From Helicobacteraceae bacterium (GTDB lineage: Bacteria > Campylobacterota > Campylobacteria > Campylobacterales > Sulfurimonadaceae): a stretch of DNA of 6,087 nucleotides. The position numbers were made by a program, and so were the translations under genes. The DNA lies in assembly GCA_027083665.1 (NCBI GenBank), contig JALWNV010000092.1, positions 1 through 6,087 of the forward strand, given 5' to 3'. Of this stretch, positions 1-5,583 are shown piece by piece. The notes under the pieces are model-generated. The model was not told the DNA's origin. It did not search any database and worked only from the letters and a program-made list of their open reading frames with translations. Every line of letters begins with the position of its first letter. Positions within the stretch are counted from its first letter, which is position 1.

Positions 1-340
1 CGTCGAGGCGTGCGACGAGCACGTCGAAATCGAACGGTTTGCGGATGAAGTCGTCCGCACCGGCGCGCAGCGCCGCGATCTCGCTCTCGTTGTCGTCGCG
101 TGCGGAGAGGACGACGACGGCCGTTTTGGGCGTATTGGCTTTGATATCGGGAATGATATCGATGCTGTTGCCGTCGGGCAGCATCCAGTCCATCAGGATC
201 AGATCGTAATTGCGGATATCGAGATAGTATTCTCCGTCTTTGAGTGTTTCGACGACGTCGCTTTGGTAGCCGAACTCTTTGAGGCCTTCCGCCAGGGTCT
301 TGTTGAGTGTGATTTCATCTTCAATGATCAGAATGCGCAT
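1..340 (-). CDS. hsrA: HsrA/CosR-type OmpR-family response regulator, receiver domain (3' end outside window)
   Basis: The first 113 residues of a two-domain transcription factor are visible: an N-terminal receiver domain. The winged-helix DNA-binding half expected in a protein of about 220 residues lies off the left edge. The protein begins MRILIIEDEITLNKTL and contains DGEYYLDIRNYDL, VVVLSARDDNESEIAALRAG and ADDFIRKPFDF. From memory this matches Campylobacter CosR and Helicobacter HsrA, which are orphan regulators of growth and oxidative-stress genes. Unlike H. pylori HsrA, it carries a full canonical phospho-acceptor set: E7/D8 acidic pair, D51 (in MDWMLPDG), S79 and K101. The ATG at 340-338 is preceded by GAGGA seven to eight bases upstream. 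A second ATG at 344-342 is out of frame. The gene follows folB with a 79-base gap holding its own apparent promoter. Identification as this orthologue is strong; a canonical OmpR-family paralogue is the alternative. Confidence 0.88.
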   Translation of the reverse strand, partial: MRILIIEDEITLNKTLAEGLKEFGYQSDVVETLKDGEYYLDIRNYDLILMDWMLPDGNSIDIIPDIKANTPKTAVVVLSARDDNESEIAALRAGADDFIRKPFDFDVLVARLD

Positions 341-373
341 GCATTGTCCTCGATATATGGAAATTTGACGCGA

Positions 374-382
374 AGTATATCA
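374..382 (-). promoter_or_regulatory. Predicted extended -10 promoter of hsrA
   Basis: Read on the minus strand, this is TGATATACT, an extended -10 element (TG, one base, TATACT). It sits in a strikingly AT-rich gap between folB and the regulator gene. No good -35 hexamer lies 17 bases upstream, only T/A-rich DNA, as is usual for the housekeeping sigma factor in Campylobacterota. Transcription would start near base 367, giving a leader of about 27 bases. This suggests the regulator can be expressed independently of plsY-folB. The promoter is predicted from sequence only. Confidence 0.6.
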
Positions 383-389
383 CAGTTTT

Positions 390-419
390 AGAAAATTTTA
401 AAGTTGTTTTCAATTTTCT
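390..419. repeat. AT-rich 8-bp inverted repeat upstream of the hsrA promoter, possible operator
   Basis: AGAAAATT (390-397) and AATTTTCT (412-419) form perfect 8-base arms around a 14-base spacer, just upstream of the predicted -10 element. Overlapping it are two copies of TTTAAA, at 397-402 and 419-424, spaced 22 bases apart or about two helical turns. H. pylori HsrA is known to bind its own promoter, and I recall TTTAAG-like half-sites for it, so an autoregulatory operator is possible. AT-rich DNA yields such repeats by chance, and an A/T-only hairpin is too weak to be a terminator for folB. Confidence 0.35.
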
Positions 420-752
420 TTAAAAAACAGATTTTTTCGTTACGCAAACGCGGCAGTCAGGGAGGATGTCGGGTTTAGAAATTGTTAAGGTTAGCGATTT
501 TATCGTCGGAAATTCCCTTTTGAGATCTGCCGAAAGGGTCTCGAGAGCCTCTTCGACAAGCGTGAAGCGCTCTGAAATCATCCGTGCCTTGACCTTTTCG
601 GCGACGGCGGCATAATCGATAAAATTGCCGTCCGCATCGTAGGCGTAACCGATCGTGATATCGACGACCACCCGCTGCGGATCGGTACGCTCGAAATCGA
701 GAATGCCGATAATACATTCGAATGTGAGATCGTGGATCCCGATCGTTATCAT
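420..752 (-). CDS. folB: Dihydroneopterin aldolase (FolB)
   Basis: This 110-residue protein has the usual size for FolB, which converts 7,8-dihydroneopterin to 6-hydroxymethyl-7,8-dihydropterin and glycolaldehyde in cytoplasmic folate synthesis. It shows the family layout: an N-terminal strand and turn with IGILDFERTDPQ (E21 at the usual active-site position), FIDYAAV near residues 44-50, the pterin-binding VEEALE (E67/E68) and the near-C-terminal ISKPDIL, where K93 matches the catalytic lysine. The ATG at 752-750 overlaps the plsY stop as ATGA, implying translational coupling, and GAGGAG lies about 11 bases upstream. The reading frame stays open far upstream, opposite plsY and nadA, but that extension is antisense shadow. 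The plsY-folB-hsrA order is one I recall from Campylobacter. A dihydroneopterin-triphosphate epimerase-like FolX is a less likely alternative. Confidence 0.9.
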   Translation of the reverse strand: MITIGIHDLTFECIIGILDFERTDPQRVVVDITIGYAYDADGNFIDYAAVAEKVKARMISERFTLVEEALETLSADLKREFPTIKSLTLTISKPDILPDCRVCVTKKSVF

Positions 753-1363
753 ACGACGCGTTTCTCCTCGCCTCGGAGCAGGCGGACAATATTGGGGATA
801 TGCTTGTAAAAGAGAATCACGACGATCAGAATGACCGGAGCATGCGCCATCTGCGGGTGGATGACGAAACTCGAAAGCAGGAGGGCCAACACACCCGTCA
901 GTGAAGAGAGCGAAGAGATACGGACCGTTTTGGCCATCAGTCCCCAGACTGTCAGGGCAATCAGTGTTTCGACCGGCAGCATCACGAGCATGACGCCCAT
1001 ACCGGTGGCGATGCCTTTGCCGCCTTCGAACCACAGGTAGGGACTGAAGCAGTGGCCGGCCACGGCCAGGACGGCCACCCCCCACTGGGCGGCATCGCTG
1101 AGTCCGAACGCCTTGGCGGCGAGCAAAACGGCGATCCCTTTGAGCGCGTCGAGTGCGAGGGTGGCCGCCCCGAGTTTTTTGGCCAGGACGGGGTCTTTTT
1201 CCTTGACGACTCGCAGGACGTTGGTCGCGCCGATGCTGTGCGAACCGGCCGCTTTGACGTCGACACCGGCGAAGACGCGGGCGAGAATCAGCCCGAAGGG
1301 GATCCCGCCGACGAGATAGGCGGCAATATAAAACTGGGCGTTGAGATTGGTAAGAAAATCCAT
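749..1363 (-). CDS. plsY: Glycerol-3-phosphate acyltransferase PlsY
   Basis: This 204-residue integral membrane enzyme transfers the acyl group from acyl-phosphate to sn-glycerol-3-phosphate, giving lysophosphatidic acid, the first committed step of phospholipid synthesis in bacteria with PlsX/PlsY. All three family motifs are visible. Motif 1 is GSHSIGATNVLR (40-51). Motif 2 is GHCFSPYLWFEGGKGIAT (103-120), with the glycine-rich GGKG loop. Motif 3 is HIPNIVRLLRGEEKR (188-202). Also present are LDALKG (71-76) and hydrophobic segments near 10-30, 66-85, 93-110, 121-145, 152-168 and 174-187, consistent with a multi-pass protein. The ATG at 1363-1361 has AAGG about eight bases upstream and a TATACT promoter element farther up. 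Its TGA stop overlaps the folB ATG. In motif 1, H42 stands where G is usual; otherwise it is ordinary. Confidence 0.95.
   Translation of the reverse strand: MDFLTNLNAQFYIAAYLVGGIPFGLILARVFAGVDVKAAGSHSIGATNVLRVVKEKDPVLAKKLGAATLALDALKGIAVLLAAKAFGLSDAAQWGVAVLAVAGHCFSPYLWFEGGKGIATGMGVMLVMLPVETLIALTVWGLMAKTVRISSLSSLTGVLALLLSSFVIHPQMAHAPVILIVVILFYKHIPNIVRLLRGEEKRVV
764..768 (-). promoter_or_regulatory. Ribosome binding site of folB inside the plsY 3' end
   Basis: AGGAG on the minus strand (within CGAGGAGAAA) lies in the last codons of plsY, 11 bases from the folB ATG at 752. The spacing is slightly long. Together with the ATGA stop/start overlap it supports this ATG as the real start rather than any site in the antisense-open extension upstream. 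Confidence 0.55.
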
Positions 1364-1384
1364 GAAGTGCCTTGGCGAACTGAA

Positions 1385-1390
1385 AGTATA
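1385..1390 (-). promoter_or_regulatory. Predicted -10 element for plsY-folB
   Basis: The minus strand reads TATACT here, preceded by a poorly conserved -35 region. The transcription start would fall near base 1378, leaving a leader of about 15 bases before the plsY ATG at 1363. It lies in the 106-base divergent gap between plsY and nadA and is about 26 bases from the oppositely directed nadA -10. Sequence prediction only. Confidence 0.5.
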
Positions 1391-1415
1391 AGGGATATGG
1401 TAACGACGCTTTGGT

Positions 1416-1421
1416 TATAAT
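1416..1421 (+). promoter_or_regulatory. Predicted -10 element for the nadA operon
   Basis: A perfect TATAAT hexamer (within GGTTATAATTCG) stands 49 bases before the nadA start. No strong -35 is seen 16-18 bases upstream. Transcription would begin near 1428, giving a leader of about 42 bases that contains the ribosome binding site. As the only clear promoter on this strand before the four-gene run, it is the likely driver of nadA, nadC, the DHH gene and the M23 gene. I see no recognisable NrtR or NiaR operator in the gap. Confidence 0.6.
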
Positions 1422-1457
1422 TCGATTAATTTCAGCCCAGTCTGTATAGCGGGCAGC

Positions 1458-1464
1458 AGAAGGA
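1458..1464 (+). promoter_or_regulatory. Ribosome binding site that fixes the TTG start of nadA
   Basis: AGAAGGA lies five bases upstream of TTG at 1470-1472. The first in-frame ATG is codon 36, beyond the conserved AHFYQ motif, and there is no in-frame ATG, GTG or TTG between the predicted transcription start and 1470. The TTG start is therefore well supported. Confidence 0.75.
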
Positions 1465-1469
1465 TCGGT

Positions 1470-2468
1470 TTGAAGGACAATACAGAAGAGCTCAAAGCGA
1501 AGATTCGCGAACTCAAGGAGAAACTCAGCGTGACGGTCGTCGCGCACTTCTATCAGCGGGACGAAGTTTTCGAGATGGGAGATATCACCGGCGATTCGCT
1601 GGAACTGGCCAAAAAGACGAGAGAGGACGACAGCGAATTCGTCGTTTTCTGCGGCGTGGGATTTATGGGACAGAGCGTCAAGGTTCTCAGTCCCGAAAAG
1701 CGGGTGCTCATGCCCAAGGTCGCCTGCTGCGCGATGGCGCGTATGATCGACAGCCTCTATTTCGACGAGTCGGTGGCGGCGATGGAAAAGGCGGGGATCG
1801 CCAAAGAGAATATTTTGCCCATCACCTACATCAATTCCAATGCCGATGTCAAAGCCAAAGTGGGGAAAATGGGCGGTATGGTCTGTACCAGTTCCAATGC
1901 GAAGAAGATTATCGAAACGGCGCTGCAGGAAGGCAAGAAGATTCTTTTCGTTCCCGACCGCTGCCTGGGGCAGAACATTGCCAATATGATGGGACTCAAG
2001 TCCGCTGTGATCGGCATTGACGAGAATATCGCCGATGCGGATATCGTCTGTTATGACGGCTTTTGTTCGGTCCATCAGCTTTTTACCGTCGACGATATCG
2101 CTTTTTACCGCAGGAAATACCCGGGAATCAAGATCGCCGTGCATCCCGAGTGCGATCCGGCCATCTGCGAAAAGGCGGATTTCGTCGGGTCGACGTCGCA
2201 GCTGATCCGCTATATTACCGCACTGCCCGAAGATCAGAAGGTTGCCGTCGGCACCGAGTTCAATCTCGTCAACCGCCTGCGTCCGAAAAACACCTATGTG
2301 CTTTCATCGACGAAACCCGAGTGCCCGACGATGAACGAAACGACACTCGAGGATCTTTACAATACCCTGAAATCGATCGAAGACGGGGAACCGATCAACG
2401 AGATCGAAGTGGACGAAGAGACACGTGAATGGGCGAAGGTCGCGCTCGAGAGGATGATGGCGCTGTGA
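1470..2468 (+). CDS. nadA: Quinolinate synthase (NadA), 4Fe-4S enzyme
   Basis: This 332-residue cytoplasmic enzyme condenses iminoaspartate with dihydroxyacetone phosphate to give quinolinate in de novo NAD synthesis. Visible features are AHFYQRDEV (25-33), GDSLELAKK (41-49), GFMGQSVKVLSP (64-75), HPECDP (225-230) and GTEFNLVNRL (261-270). The three cluster cysteines are in ACCAMARM (C87), YDGFCSVH (C199) and KPECPTMN (C285). The usual AGC-x-MAD motif is altered to ACCAMAR: C86 replaces Gly next to the ligand and R91 replaces Asp. I recall similar sequences in Campylobacterota, so this is probably a lineage trait. Length fits the family. Translation begins at TTG 1470, behind a good ribosome binding site. 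The stop overlaps the nadC GTG in GTGA, so the two steps are translationally coupled. The upstream enzyme, NadB or an aspartate dehydrogenase, is not in the window. Confidence 0.96.
   Translation: MKDNTEELKAKIRELKEKLSVTVVAHFYQRDEVFEMGDITGDSLELAKKTREDDSEFVVFCGVGFMGQSVKVLSPEKRVLMPKVACCAMARMIDSLYFDESVAAMEKAGIAKENILPITYINSNADVKAKVGKMGGMVCTSSNAKKIIETALQEGKKILFVPDRCLGQNIANMMGLKSAVIGIDENIADADIVCYDGFCSVHQLFTVDDIAFYRRKYPGIKIAVHPECDPAICEKADFVGSTSQLIRYITALPEDQKVAVGTEFNLVNRLRPKNTYVLSSTKPECPTMNETTLEDLYNTLKSIEDGEPINEIEVDEETREWAKVALERMMAL
2448..2454 (+). promoter_or_regulatory. Ribosome binding site supporting the GTG start of nadC
   Basis: GAGAGGA inside the last codons of nadA lies 10 bases before GTG 2465-2467. 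An in-frame ATG at 2429 would add 12 residues encoded inside nadA and has no such site before it. The downstream start, which forms a 4-base GTGA overlap, is preferred. Confidence 0.55.
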
Positions 2469-3283
2469 ATATCGATACCTTTGTCCGCAGCGTGATCGAC
2501 GAGGATGTCGGCCGCGGCGACCTCTATGCACGGGTTTTCGAAGCGTCGGAGGCGTCGGCGAGGATCCGGGCCAAAAGTGACGGTGTTCTGGCCGGGGCGC
2601 TTTATGTCGACCGGCTGGCGGCACTTGAAGGGGTCGGGATCGCATGGGCTGTCGCTGACGGGGAGGCGTTCGAAGCGGGAGCGGAAATTGCGCAGATCCG
2701 CGGGGATTCCCATACGCTGCTGCGTTGCGAACGTCCGATCCTCAATATGCTGCTGCATGCGAGTTCGATCGCGACGCTGACACGCCGCTACGTCGAGCGG
2801 ATCGCTCCGTACGGAACGACGTTGCTCGATACGCGAAAGACGCGCCCGATGCTGCGCGAGTTCGAGAAGTACGCGACGCGTACCGGCGGGGCGGTTAACC
2901 ACCGGATGGGGCTGGATGACTGCCTGATGCTCAAAGATACGCACCTTCGCACCATCGGAGACCTTGGCGCTTTTATGGAAGAAGCGCGCCGGAAAATCCC
3001 CTTTACCGCCAAGATCGAGATCGAGGCGGAGACGTTCGCGGCAGCGAAAAAGGCGATGGCGGTCGGTGCGGAGATCGTCATGTGCGACAATATGACGCCC
3101 GAACAGCTTTCGGAAGTTGTCGCTTACAAAAACGAGAACCACCCCCATATCAAGCTCGAAGCGAGCGGGAATATCACGCTCGAGACGATCGAGTCGTATG
3201 CCGCTACTGGGGTCGACGCCATCAGTACGGGCGCGTTGATCCATCAGGCGAACTGGATCGATCTGTCGATGAAGATGGATTGA
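2465..3283 (+). CDS. nadC: Nicotinate-nucleotide pyrophosphorylase, carboxylating (NadC)
   Basis: This 272-residue cytoplasmic enzyme converts quinolinate and phosphoribosyl pyrophosphate to nicotinate mononucleotide, CO2 and pyrophosphate, directly using the NadA product. The family signatures appear in order: EDVGRGDL (13-20), LLRCERPILNML (85-96), DTRKTRP (122-128), NHRMGLDDCLMLKDTH (145-160), KIEIEAE (183-189), CDNM (207-210), LEASGNI (231-237) and DAISTGALIH (251-260). These include the Arg/Lys/His residues that bind substrate phosphates and carboxylates. Length is normal. The GTG start overlaps the nadA TGA; an in-frame ATG at 2429 is a weaker alternative. The TGA at 3281 is followed by one codon and then the TTG of the DHH gene in the same reading frame, so only this stop separates the two proteins. 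Confidence 0.96.
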   Translation: MNIDTFVRSVIDEDVGRGDLYARVFEASEASARIRAKSDGVLAGALYVDRLAALEGVGIAWAVADGEAFEAGAEIAQIRGDSHTLLRCERPILNMLLHASSIATLTRRYVERIAPYGTTLLDTRKTRPMLREFEKYATRTGGAVNHRMGLDDCLMLKDTHLRTIGDLGAFMEEARRKIPFTAKIEIEAETFAAAKKAMAVGAEIVMCDNMTPEQLSEVVAYKNENHPHIKLEASGNITLETIESYAATGVDAISTGALIHQANWIDLSMKMD

Positions 3284-3286
3284 GGC

Positions 3287-4216
3287 TTGAGACAGGCGAT
3301 CGAAGCGGCGGAACGCATCGTTCTGATCACGCACATCAATCCCGATGCGGACAGCATGGGCAGCGCCTGCGCGATGTATGCGTATCTGCTGCGTCTGCAG
3401 AAAAAGATCACACTTTTTTGCGCCACGCAAACGATCGACGCGCGGCTGGAGTGTATCCCGTGGTCGGAAAAGACGACGTCGCGCTATGACGGGCGGGCCG
3501 ATCTTGCGATCGCGTTCGACTGTGCGTCGTATGCGCGGCTGGGAGTGTCGCCCGGGTGTACGCTGATCAACGTCGATCACCACGCTACGAATGAAGGATA
3601 CGGGGATATCCGGATGGTCGATCCCGGTGCCGCCAGTACGACGATGGTACTGCTGCGGTGGCTTGAAGAGGAAGGAATCCGCATCAACCCCAAAATGGCG
3701 ACGGCGCTGTATGCGGGTCTGGCCGACGATACGGTCGCGTTCATGAGCCGCAGGACCGATGCGGCGGTTTTCGAAGCGGCGGCAAAACTGCTGCGTGCCG
3801 GAGCGGATGTGCATGCGGTCCATCGGTCGCTGTTCGTACGGCAGCCGCTTTCCGCCCTGCGGCTCAAAGGGCTGATTTTTGAAACGATGCAGCTGCATCT
3901 TGACGGCAGAGTAGTTGTTCTCAGGGTCAGTCGGGAGATGCTCAAACGCAGCGGCGCGCAGCCCGAAGATTGCGAAAGTGCGCTGCACGAGGCGATGGGA
4001 CTGCCTACTGTCCGTGTCGCACTGCTGTTTCGTGAACGCGAAGACGGCTCGATCCGGGGCTCTTTGCGCACGGACGACGGTATCGACGTCAGCCGTATCG
4101 CAGCGCAATTCAGCGGCGGCGGACATCCGTTCGCCGCCGGATTTATCGTCGAGGGAGAGTCCATGGCGACGCTTGAGACGAAAGTCCTCAAAGCAATAGA
4201 AAAGGAGTTGGAGTGA
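3287..4216 (+). CDS. nrnA: DHH/DHHA1 phosphoesterase, NrnA-type oligoribonuclease / pAp phosphatase
   Basis: The 309-residue length is typical of stand-alone NrnA-like proteins, which degrade 2-5-base nanoRNAs and/or dephosphorylate 3'-phosphoadenosine 5'-phosphate with Mn2+ in the cytoplasm. The DHH domain shows ITHINPDADSMGS (14-26, metal ligands H16, D20, D22), FDCA (D78), NVDHHATN (95-102) and GLADDTVAF (144-152). The DHHA1 substrate-binding domain ends with FSGGGHPFAAGF (275-286). In GLADDTVAF, V150 replaces the Gly often found after DT. The start is TTG at 3287: the next in-frame Met is M24, inside the metal motif, and the preceding in-frame codons are GGC and the nadC TGA. GATGGA seven bases upstream is a modest ribosome binding site. 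Its stop overlaps the M23 start. RecJ-like or c-di-AMP/pGpG-specific activity cannot be excluded. Confidence 0.88.
   Translation: MRQAIEAAERIVLITHINPDADSMGSACAMYAYLLRLQKKITLFCATQTIDARLECIPWSEKTTSRYDGRADLAIAFDCASYARLGVSPGCTLINVDHHATNEGYGDIRMVDPGAASTTMVLLRWLEEEGIRINPKMATALYAGLADDTVAFMSRRTDAAVFEAAAKLLRAGADVHAVHRSLFVRQPLSALRLKGLIFETMQLHLDGRVVVLRVSREMLKRSGAQPEDCESALHEAMGLPTVRVALLFREREDGSIRGSLRTDDGIDVSRIAAQFSGGGHPFAAGFIVEGESMATLETKVLKAIEKELE
4202..4207 (+). promoter_or_regulatory. Ribosome binding site for the GTG start of the M23 gene
   Basis: AAGGAG, the best Shine-Dalgarno match in the operon, lies in the last codons of the DHH gene, five bases before GTG 4213-4215. The next in-frame Met is around residue 256, far beyond the membrane anchor, so the GTG is firmly the start. 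Confidence 0.8.
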
Positions 4217-5583
4217 GAAGAAGAAAGAAAGGCTACGGCGGAGTCGTATTTTTGAGTCTGCTGATTGCGGGCATTGCCGGAGGTGTCTATCTGTACACCT
4301 CAAAGACATTTGAGCGCGACGCGCCGAAAATTACGGTGGAAAACCGCGGCTATTGGAACGGGCGGGTGCCGCTGAAGATCAAGATCGAAGATGAAAGCGG
4401 TATTGTTTCGTATAAGATAAAACTCATCAGCGGCAGTAATGAGAAGGTGCTCGACGAGGGGGAACTCGGTACGCCGGAAACCTCCAAGTCGTTCGAGCTT
4501 AAAGTGCCGAGCCGATCCATCGGCCTCAAATCCGACAGCGTGACACTTGTCGCTGAAGCGCGCGATGCGAGCCGGTGGAACTTTTTCGCGGGCAACCGGT
4601 CGGTGAAGAAAGTAACGCTCAAGATTGATTCGAAACGGCCGAAAGTGGGTATTGTCGATAACTCCTATAAAATCACCAAAGGCGGTTCGGCCCTGGTGAT
4701 TTTCCGTGCCGAAGACGAGAATCTCAAGGAACTCTATATCGAGACCAGTTTCGGAAAACGTTTTACCGCGGAGCCGTTCTACGCCGAGGGATACTACATT
4801 GCGCTCATCGCCTGGCCGGTGACGGCGGAAAATTTCCGCGCCCATGTCATTGCCACCGATGTCGCGGGCAATACGGCCAAGGCCTACATTCCGCTGCACC
4901 TGAAAGAGAAAAAGTACCGGCTGTCGAAGATTAAACTCAGCGACCGTTTTCTTAACGGCAAGGTCGCCGATCTCGCCGAGATGTACGGCGCACCGGCGAA
5001 TGCCGATCTGATCGAACGTTTTCGTTTCGTCAACGAGACCCTGCGCGAGAAAAACGAGGAGCTGATTCATGAGATCACGTCCAAAGTCGGTGATGAGCAG
5101 ATCGACAGTTTCGAGCAGGTGCCGTTTTATCCGTTGCGCAACGGCAAAGTCGTCGCGAGCTTTGGAGACCACCGCCTCTATTATTACAAGGGAAAAAAGG
5201 TCAGTGAATCCTACCATCTCGGATTGGACCTGGCCAGTGTGAAGATGGGAAAGATCATCACGAAAAATCCGGGCGAGATCGTTTTTGCCGACGAGAACGG
5301 TATCTACGGCAATATGCCGGTTCTGGCGCATGGGCTGGGGCTGTATACCCTCTACGGTCACTGCTCGAGCCTTAACGTTGCGCAGGGTGATCATGTCGAT
5401 GCGGGAGCGCATATCGCCAATACGGGGATGACGGGCTACGCCATGGGCGATCACCTCCATTTCGGGGTATTGGTCCAGGGGGTCGAGGTGCGTCCCGAAG
5501 AGTGGATGGACAAGCAGTGGATTCGATTGAACATCAAAGACGTCATCAAAGACGCCCGAAAGATTATCGACCGCCGCCGTTAG
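4213..5583 (+). CDS. Membrane-anchored M23 (LytM-type) peptidoglycan endopeptidase with N-terminal Ig-like domains
   Basis: This 456-residue envelope protein begins with basic residues (RRRKK) and a single hydrophobic helix (about 10-29), an anchor or uncleaved signal placing the rest in the periplasm. Two apparent Ig-like beta domains follow. Residues 37-138 open with APKITVEN and close with a VAEARDAS-type strand. Residues 142-231 open with RPKVGIVDN and close with ATDVAGN. A helical, charged linker (about 235-300) leads to the M23 domain (about 305-435). The zinc ligands H335 and D339 (YHLGLDLAS) and H416 (GDHLHFGV) are present, as are catalytic histidines H383 (LYGH) and H414, so it looks active. 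It likely cuts peptide cross-links to reshape peptidoglycan, as the Csd/Pgp endopeptidases do in helical relatives. Orthology to a named member is not established. It overlaps the DHH gene by 4 bases and, tail to tail, the DUF2062 gene by 20. Confidence 0.92.
   Translation: MRRRKKGYGGVVFLSLLIAGIAGGVYLYTSKTFERDAPKITVENRGYWNGRVPLKIKIEDESGIVSYKIKLISGSNEKVLDEGELGTPETSKSFELKVPSRSIGLKSDSVTLVAEARDASRWNFFAGNRSVKKVTLKIDSKRPKVGIVDNSYKITKGGSALVIFRAEDENLKELYIETSFGKRFTAEPFYAEGYYIALIAWPVTAENFRAHVIATDVAGNTAKAYIPLHLKEKKYRLSKIKLSDRFLNGKVADLAEMYGAPANADLIERFRFVNETLREKNEELIHEITSKVGDEQIDSFEQVPFYPLRNGKVVASFGDHRLYYYKGKKVSESYHLGLDLASVKMGKIITKNPGEIVFADENGIYGNMPVLAHGLGLYTLYGHCSSLNVAQGDHVDAGAHIANTGMTGYAMGDHLHFGVLVQGVEVRPEEWMDKQWIRLNIKDVIKDARKIIDRRR
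5533..5554 (+). repeat. Short tandem direct repeat near the 3' end of the M23 gene
   Basis: ATCAAAGACG occurs at 5533-5542 and again at 5545-5554, a 12-base period encoding IKDV-IKDA in the C-terminal tail after the catalytic domain. It is too short to be functional on its own evidence and probably reflects a charged helix; a small duplication is possible. Confidence 0.5.

Noticed and set aside
1435..1454. GCCC/GGGC arms in the nadA leader as a riboswitch or attenuator stem
   Set aside because: The arms are only four bases with a 12-base loop and no extension, and the leader of about 42 bases is too short for a known NAD-related riboswitch. No matching motif was seen.
753..2144. Minus-strand open frame that extends folB upstream to a 574-residue protein
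   Set aside because: The extension runs antisense through plsY and into nadA, is rich in Arg/His/Asp with no recognisable motif, and the folB start is fixed by the ATGA overlap with plsY. It is a stop-free shadow of GC-rich codons.
2429..2464. ATG at 2429 as the nadC start
   Set aside because: It would lie 40 bases inside nadA, lacks a ribosome binding site and adds 12 residues not typical of NadC. GTG 2465 has GAGAGGA upstream and the standard 4-base overlap.
2357..4309. 650-residue minus-strand open frame opposite nadC and the DHH gene
   Set aside because: Composition is dominated by Arg, Asp, His and Gln with no motif, and both opposite-strand genes have complete family signatures. Codon bias in GC-rich genes commonly leaves such antisense frames open.
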